This document shows, piece by piece, positions 6,029 through 8,890 of a DNA stretch of 8,890 nt. Location: positions 1-8,890 of the forward strand of contig JAADDP010000152.1 in the NCBI GenBank assembly GCA_013153825.1, written 5' to 3'. The notes beneath the pieces were generated by a model. It was given only the letters and a program-made list of their open reading frames with translations. It searched no databases and was not told the DNA's origin. The translations under genes were made by a program, and so were the position numbers. Source of the DNA: Campylobacterota bacterium (GTDB taxonomy: Bacteria > Campylobacterota > Campylobacteria > Campylobacterales > Sulfurovaceae). The stretch's first letter is position 1, and each line of letters opens with the position of its first letter.

Positions 6029-6856
6029 ATGGATATAGGAATAGTCGGCTTAGGATTAATGGGGGGGTCTCTCGGTTTGGCACTTAAAAGTTTTCCAAAG
6101 AGATACCACATTATAGGTTATGACCATAATAGAGAGCATATGAGAGATGCAATCGAACTAAAATTGGTTGATGAGGTTGGGGATTTTGAGACTATAAGGG
6201 GTTGTGATGTAATTATATTGACAATTCCTGTAGATGCTATAGTTGAGACCATAAAGATGCTCAATGGTGTATCTAGAGATACCACAATTATAGATTTTGG
6301 TAGTAGTAAAGCAAAGATTTCTGAGAGTATTCCAAAGAGCTTGAGGAGAAATGTCGTAACTGCACATCCAATGACTGGGACGGAGAAGTTTGGACCAAGA
6401 GCATCTCTTGAGGGTCTATATACAAATAAGATTATGGTTGTGTGTGATATAGACAAGAGTGGTAAACTCCAGAAGAGGGTTGCTCTAAAGCTATTTAGAG
6501 ATATAAAATCTAAAGTTGTATTCATGGATGCTAGAGAGCATGATAGACACGCTGCATTTATATCACATATGCCACATGCAGTTAGCTACTCAATTGCAAA
6601 TTCAGTAATGAAGCAGGAGGATGCCAAAAATATAGTGGCATTAGCCGGTGGTGGCTTTAGAGATATGAGTAGAATTGCAAAAAGCTCACCAGATATGTGG
6701 GAGGATATATTTAGGCAGAATAGGGAGAATCTACTTAGAGCTATAGAGGCATTCCATAGAGAGTTGATACTGTGTAGAGATATGATAGAGAATAGAGAGT
6801 GGGATAGACTCCATAAGTGGATGGAAGAAGCAAACACTCTTCATGATATATTATAG
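6029..6856 (+). CDS. tyrA: Prephenate dehydrogenase
   Basis: This 275-residue cytoplasmic enzyme oxidatively decarboxylates prephenate to 4-hydroxyphenylpyruvate, the step before transamination to tyrosine. The N-terminus is an NAD-type Rossmann fold, GLGLMGGSLG (7-16), with Asp32 at the end of the second strand favouring NAD over NADP. Active-site residues match the Aquifex enzyme by motif and spacing: Ser92 (GSSK), His113 (HPMTG), His183 (SHMPH) and Arg215 (GGGFRDMSR). The C-terminal helical dimerisation domain is complete. There is no chorismate mutase or ACT domain, so it is the monofunctional type and probably lacks the ACT-based tyrosine feedback found in some relatives; this is inference. 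The start is supported by GGGAGA 6 nt upstream and an extended -10 promoter. A separate promoter seems to serve the next gene. Confidence 0.95.
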   Translation: MDIGIVGLGLMGGSLGLALKSFPKRYHIIGYDHNREHMRDAIELKLVDEVGDFETIRGCDVIILTIPVDAIVETIKMLNGVSRDTTIIDFGSSKAKISESIPKSLRRNVVTAHPMTGTEKFGPRASLEGLYTNKIMVVCDIDKSGKLQKRVALKLFRDIKSKVVFMDAREHDRHAAFISHMPHAVSYSIANSVMKQEDAKNIVALAGGGFRDMSRIAKSSPDMWEDIFRQNRENLLRAIEAFHRELILCRDMIENREWDRLHKWMEEANTLHDIL

Positions 6857-6880
6857 TTAAATATTGAATTTTATATTTAA
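6857..6880 (+). repeat. 8-bp inverted repeat directly after tyrA
   Basis: TTAAATAT (6857-6864) and ATATTTAA (6873-6880) are exact reverse complements with an 8-nt loop, starting immediately after the tyrA stop codon. It has no G or C pairs and no following U-run. It may be a weak 3' hairpin of the tyrA message or part of the promoter region of the next gene. Confidence 0.35.
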
Positions 6881-6886
6881 TTATGC

Positions 6887-6892
6887 TATTAT
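6887..6892 (+). promoter_or_regulatory. Likely extended -10 promoter of the small secreted-protein gene
   Basis: TGC-TATTAT mirrors the TGC-TATAAT of tyrA. Transcription would start near 6899, within the 12-bp palindrome TGTTAAATAACA (6895-6906), giving a leader of about 25 nt with AAAGGA before the ATG at 6924. The palindrome over the start site could be an operator; no regulator is recognised. Confidence 0.4.
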
Positions 6893-6923
6893 GTTGTTAA
6901 ATAACAGTTCTAAAGGATATAAA

Positions 6924-7358
6924 ATGGGACTTAAAAATCTATTTATAGCTCTACTGATACCACTATTGGGTTTTGCAAATTTTAATATAGAGAAGATTAA
7001 TGAGATACTCTCACTCATAAGGAGGGATGGGAATACTATCAGATATTTCAGTAGTAAAAAGTGGTTTATATCGAAACTCTCTGTATCTAAGGCTAAGGGT
7101 ATTGATGATGCAGATGTTATAATATTTCCAACCTCCAAAGATGTCAATAGAAGCATAATTGTAGATAGCTACGATAGGCTGAAGAGGGACAAGAGCAGTA
7201 TTGGAGCTATCTATATGAAGAAGGGGAGAACTCAGATACTCTTTGTAGATGAGAGGTTAAATAGAGATGGCTTCTCAATACCTCAAGAGTTTAGAGATAG
7301 ATATGAGCAGTATATCATAAAGGAGTGCCACTTAAGAGAGTTGTGTCTATTTAAATAG
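6924..7358 (+). CDS. Small secreted protein of unknown function
   Basis: The product has 144 residues. I do not recognise the family. Residues 1-18 (MGLKNLF, then a hydrophobic run ending GFA) form a good Sec signal peptide with cleavage after Ala18, so the mature protein of about 126 residues should be periplasmic. It is charged and mostly alpha/beta in appearance: a helical start (IEKINEILSLIRRDG), a DADVIIF strand, a helix (YDRLKRDK), paired strands SSIGAIYMKKGRTQILFV, then a C-terminal helix. Two late cysteines, Cys135 and Cys141, could form a disulfide. The strand pattern faintly recalls YfiR-like periplasmic proteins, but this is not secure. A TTG at 6864 would extend the frame by 20 residues; I prefer the ATG at 6924 because AAAGGA precedes it and the signal peptide then begins normally. 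All seven Glu codons are GAG, as is usual in this window. Confidence 0.75.
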   Translation: MGLKNLFIALLIPLLGFANFNIEKINEILSLIRRDGNTIRYFSSKKWFISKLSVSKAKGIDDADVIIFPTSKDVNRSIIVDSYDRLKRDKSSIGAIYMKKGRTQILFVDERLNRDGFSIPQEFRDRYEQYIIKECHLRELCLFK

Positions 7359-7378
7359 ATACTCTCTACATCCACTCC
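7322..7378. terminator. Three-helix hairpin shared by the convergent gene ends
   Basis: Three nested inverted repeats share nearly one centre: GGAGTG (7322-7327) with CACTCC (7373-7378); AGAGAGT (7335-7341) with ACTCTCT (7361-7367); and the palindrome TCTATTTAAATAGA (7346-7359). Internal loops are only 3-7 nt. The hairpin contains the stop codons of the small secreted-protein gene (7356-7358) and of radA (7366-7368). No U-tract follows on either strand, so it may stabilise 3' ends or aid termination in both directions without being a classic intrinsic terminator. Confidence 0.5.
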
Positions 7379-8682
7379 ACTATCTTCGAGACATCACCGA
7401 CCACATAGTATTTAATATCAATATCCTCTATCGGTCTATTTGGGACAATTGCCCTATCAAAACCTTGTGTTTGAGCCTCTTTCAACCTCTGTATTAGTGA
7501 TGAGACCTCTCTTATCTCACCAGTTAAACTAACCTCACCAAGAAATATGCTCTTGCTGTTCAACTCTCTATCTCTATATGAACTCAATATTGATGCTATA
7601 ACTGCCAAATCTATACTAGGCTCATTTACCCTAATTCCTCCAGATATATTGACAAAGACATCATATGTTCTAAGTGGTATATCCAGCTTCTTCTCAAGCA
7701 GTGCCAATAGCATATTTAGCCTATTATTATCAAAGCCACTTGAGCTTCTCTTAGGGTGGGAGTAGCTCTCTGTGACCAGTGCCTGTATCTCGACAACTAT
7801 TGGTCTGCTCCCCTCCATCATAACACTTAATGCTGAACCAGATGCAAGTTTTTTCTTATTAAAGAACCTATTTGATATGGTCTTTGCATCTATTAAGCCC
7901 CCCTTTGTCATCTCAAAGATTCCAACCTCATTTGTACTTCCAAAACGGTTCTTAAAGCTCCTAAGTATTCTAATCTCCAGATTTGCATCACCCTCAAAGT
8001 ATAGAACGGTATCCACCATATGCTCTAAAACTCTAGGTCCGGCTATTGAACCCTCTTTAGTTATATGTCCAATAATAAAGATTGCAATATTTAGACTCTT
8101 TGCCACCCTCATAAGCTCAAAAGTTACATTCTTAACTTGAGTAACAGAGCCGGGGGCTGATGGGCTTTCACTGGAATAGAGTGTCTGGATTGAGTCTATA
8201 ACTATGAGAGAGTAGCCATTTTTTGAAATCTCCTCAAGGGTGGTCTCTAGATTTATCTCAGGTAGAAGATATAGTGTATCGTAATTTGCCCCCAATCTCT
8301 CTGCTCTAATCTTTATCTGACCTGCCGACTCCTCCCCAGATACATATAGAACCCTATCTCCCCTCTCTGCTACGCTTCCAGCCACCCTGAGAAGAAGTGT
8401 AGATTTTCCAATACCAGGACTACCTCCTATAAGGACGAGAGAGCCATCTACAACTCCACCCCCCAATACCAGATCCAACTCTTCACTTCCAGAGCTAAAA
8501 CGGCTAATATCCTCCTTCTCAATCTCCGTAATTGGTGTAGCCTTAATTGTTGATGAGGTTGACCTTTCAGCATTAAGCTCTATTAAACTATCCCAATCTC
8601 CACAGTTGGTACACTTTCCCAACCACTTTGGGGATTGGAAACCACAGGATTGACACTCAAATATCTTTTTTACTTTTCCCAT
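7366..8682 (-). CDS. radA: DNA repair protein RadA (branch-migration ATPase)
   Basis: This 438-residue RecA-like protein extends and processes recombination intermediates at D-loops and stalled forks. From the N-terminus: a C4 zinc finger (Cys10, Cys13, Cys24, Cys27 in CQSCGFQSPKW and CTNCGDW); Walker A GGSPGIGKST (86-95); Walker B LIVIDSIQTL (159-168); the RadA-specific KNRFG motif (244-248); and a C-terminal Lon-protease-like domain (about 275-438) containing SGGIRVNEPSIDLA and GEVSLTGEIREV. As in other RadA proteins, the Lon-like domain is expected to be non-proteolytic. All parts are present and the length is normal (about 445-460 in many bacteria). The ATG is preceded only by a weak ATGGAT-type ribosome site. 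Its end is 7 bp from the convergent small secreted-protein gene. Confidence 0.97.
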   Translation of the reverse strand: MGKVKKIFECQSCGFQSPKWLGKCTNCGDWDSLIELNAERSTSSTIKATPITEIEKEDISRFSSGSEELDLVLGGGVVDGSLVLIGGSPGIGKSTLLLRVAGSVAERGDRVLYVSGEESAGQIKIRAERLGANYDTLYLLPEINLETTLEEISKNGYSLIVIDSIQTLYSSESPSAPGSVTQVKNVTFELMRVAKSLNIAIFIIGHITKEGSIAGPRVLEHMVDTVLYFEGDANLEIRILRSFKNRFGSTNEVGIFEMTKGGLIDAKTISNRFFNKKKLASGSALSVMMEGSRPIVVEIQALVTESYSHPKRSSSGFDNNRLNMLLALLEKKLDIPLRTYDVFVNISGGIRVNEPSIDLAVIASILSSYRDRELNSKSIFLGEVSLTGEIREVSSLIQRLKEAQTQGFDRAIVPNRPIEDIDIKYYVVGDVSKIVEWM

Positions 8683-8696
8683 ATATCCATCTCACT

Positions 8697-8713
8697 ATAG
8701 AGTTTTACTCTAT
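8697..8713. promoter_or_regulatory. Palindrome over the radA transcription start
   Basis: ATAGAGT-TTT-ACTCTAT has exact 7-bp arms and lies 15 bp upstream of the radA ATG, covering the start site expected from the -10 box at 8717-8712. It could be an operator or a 5' hairpin in the radA message. It is not a LexA-type box that I recognise. Confidence 0.4.
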
Positions 8714-8717
8714 TTTA
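8712..8717 (-). promoter_or_regulatory. Likely extended -10 promoter of radA
   Basis: On the minus strand TGC-TAAAAT follows an A-rich run. It has the same TGC extension as the two plus-strand promoters near tyrA. Predicted start is about 8705, giving a leader of roughly 22 nt. Confidence 0.45.
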
Positions 8718-8734
8718 GCAATTTTTTTTTGAAG

Positions 8735-8740
8735 TATAAT
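8735..8740 (+). promoter_or_regulatory. Outward-facing plus-strand promoter
   Basis: AAG-TATAAT after a nine-T run (8722-8730) fits the Campylobacter-type -10 element very well. It reads rightwards through about 140 bp that contain no gene before the window ends. It therefore serves either a long leader of a gene beyond 8890 or a small RNA. Confidence 0.55.
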
Positions 8741-8890
8741 TAAATGAAAAAAATTAATACTTAATGATTTGAATTAAAATTTATATTTAATATTGAGTCA
8801 ATAGTATCTATTTTTAATCAAAAATATTTAATATATTAATAGATTTTATCTATTCTCGAAAATCGACGATTTTTGCCTAAAAAATGACCA
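8741..8890. other. Non-coding, palindrome-rich end of the window
   Basis: No gene is visible here. The stretch is very AT-rich and contains four short exact palindromes: TATTGA-G-TCAATA (8791-8803), AATAG-TAT-CTATT (8800-8812), AATAGAT-TTT-ATCTATT (8838-8854) and AAAATCG-A-CGATTTT (8859-8873). An ATG at 8884 has no Shine-Dalgarno and cannot be judged because the window ends. Confidence 0.5.

Noticed and set aside
6118..6837. Minus-strand open frames inside tyrA
   Set aside because: They arise from the reverse complement of conserved TyrA coding sequence, with no family match and no Shine-Dalgarno.
6864..6923. TTG start giving a 20-residue N-terminal extension of the small secreted protein
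   Set aside because: It would bury the signal peptide and place the start upstream of the likely promoter; the ATG at 6924 has a Shine-Dalgarno.
7547..8140. Plus-strand open frames inside radA
   Set aside because: They are antisense to conserved RadA domains, have low-complexity hydrophobic products and no ribosome sites.
1..8890. CRISPR array, tRNA/rRNA gene or insertion-sequence ends
   Set aside because: I saw no regularly spaced repeats, no cloverleaf or rRNA sequence, and no terminal inverted repeats with target duplications around the nuclease gene.

Overview
The window looks like a chromosomal segment of a low-GC member of the Campylobacterota (Epsilonproteobacteria). I judge this from three things: the divergent bamA / tyrA pair, which as I recall also occurs in Campylobacter; T-rich promoters with TATAAT-like -10 boxes and no clear -35; and strongly AT-rich codon use with ATA for Ile and AGA/AGG for Arg. 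Genus cannot be fixed from the sequence; a Sulfurovum/Sulfurimonas/Thiovulum-type bacterium is an inference.

Layout. 1-244 (+) is the C-terminal end of an FAD-dependent oxidoreductase, most like the oxidase half of the tRNA-modifying enzyme MnmC. About 20 bp later on the same strand is a gene for an Rpn/PD-(D/E)XK nuclease-type 'putative transposase' (266-1117). Its conserved reading frame extends upstream of every normal start codon and appears to begin at ATC behind a well-placed Shine-Dalgarno. It converges on, and overlaps by 15 bp, sdhB of an sdhA-sdhB pair (3372-1103, minus) encoding the flavoprotein and iron-sulfur subunits of a succinate dehydrogenase/fumarate reductase. No membrane or quinone-reactive subunit is present on either side.

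Between sdhA and the upstream bamA lie 295 bp that are not protein-coding but highly structured. On the minus strand a TATAAT box sits just before two back-to-back long inverted repeats (12-bp and 14-bp arms) whose loops carry CU-rich, anti-Shine-Dalgarno-like sequences. This looks like an RNA leader of sdhAB or a small RNA, and is the most interesting element here.

bamA (minus; outer-membrane beta-barrel assembly) and tyrA (plus; prephenate dehydrogenase of tyrosine synthesis) diverge from a 108-bp promoter region. tyrA is followed by a small secreted protein of unknown function, which converges on radA (minus; DNA branch-migration/repair ATPase). The two share a three-helix hairpin containing both stop codons. 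The right-hand 208 bp hold the radA promoter, an outward-facing plus-strand promoter and a cluster of short palindromes, with no gene.

The genes are mostly housekeeping and not obviously one pathway. The accessory-looking parts are the rpn gene next to an incomplete sdh locus and the structured region upstream of sdhA.
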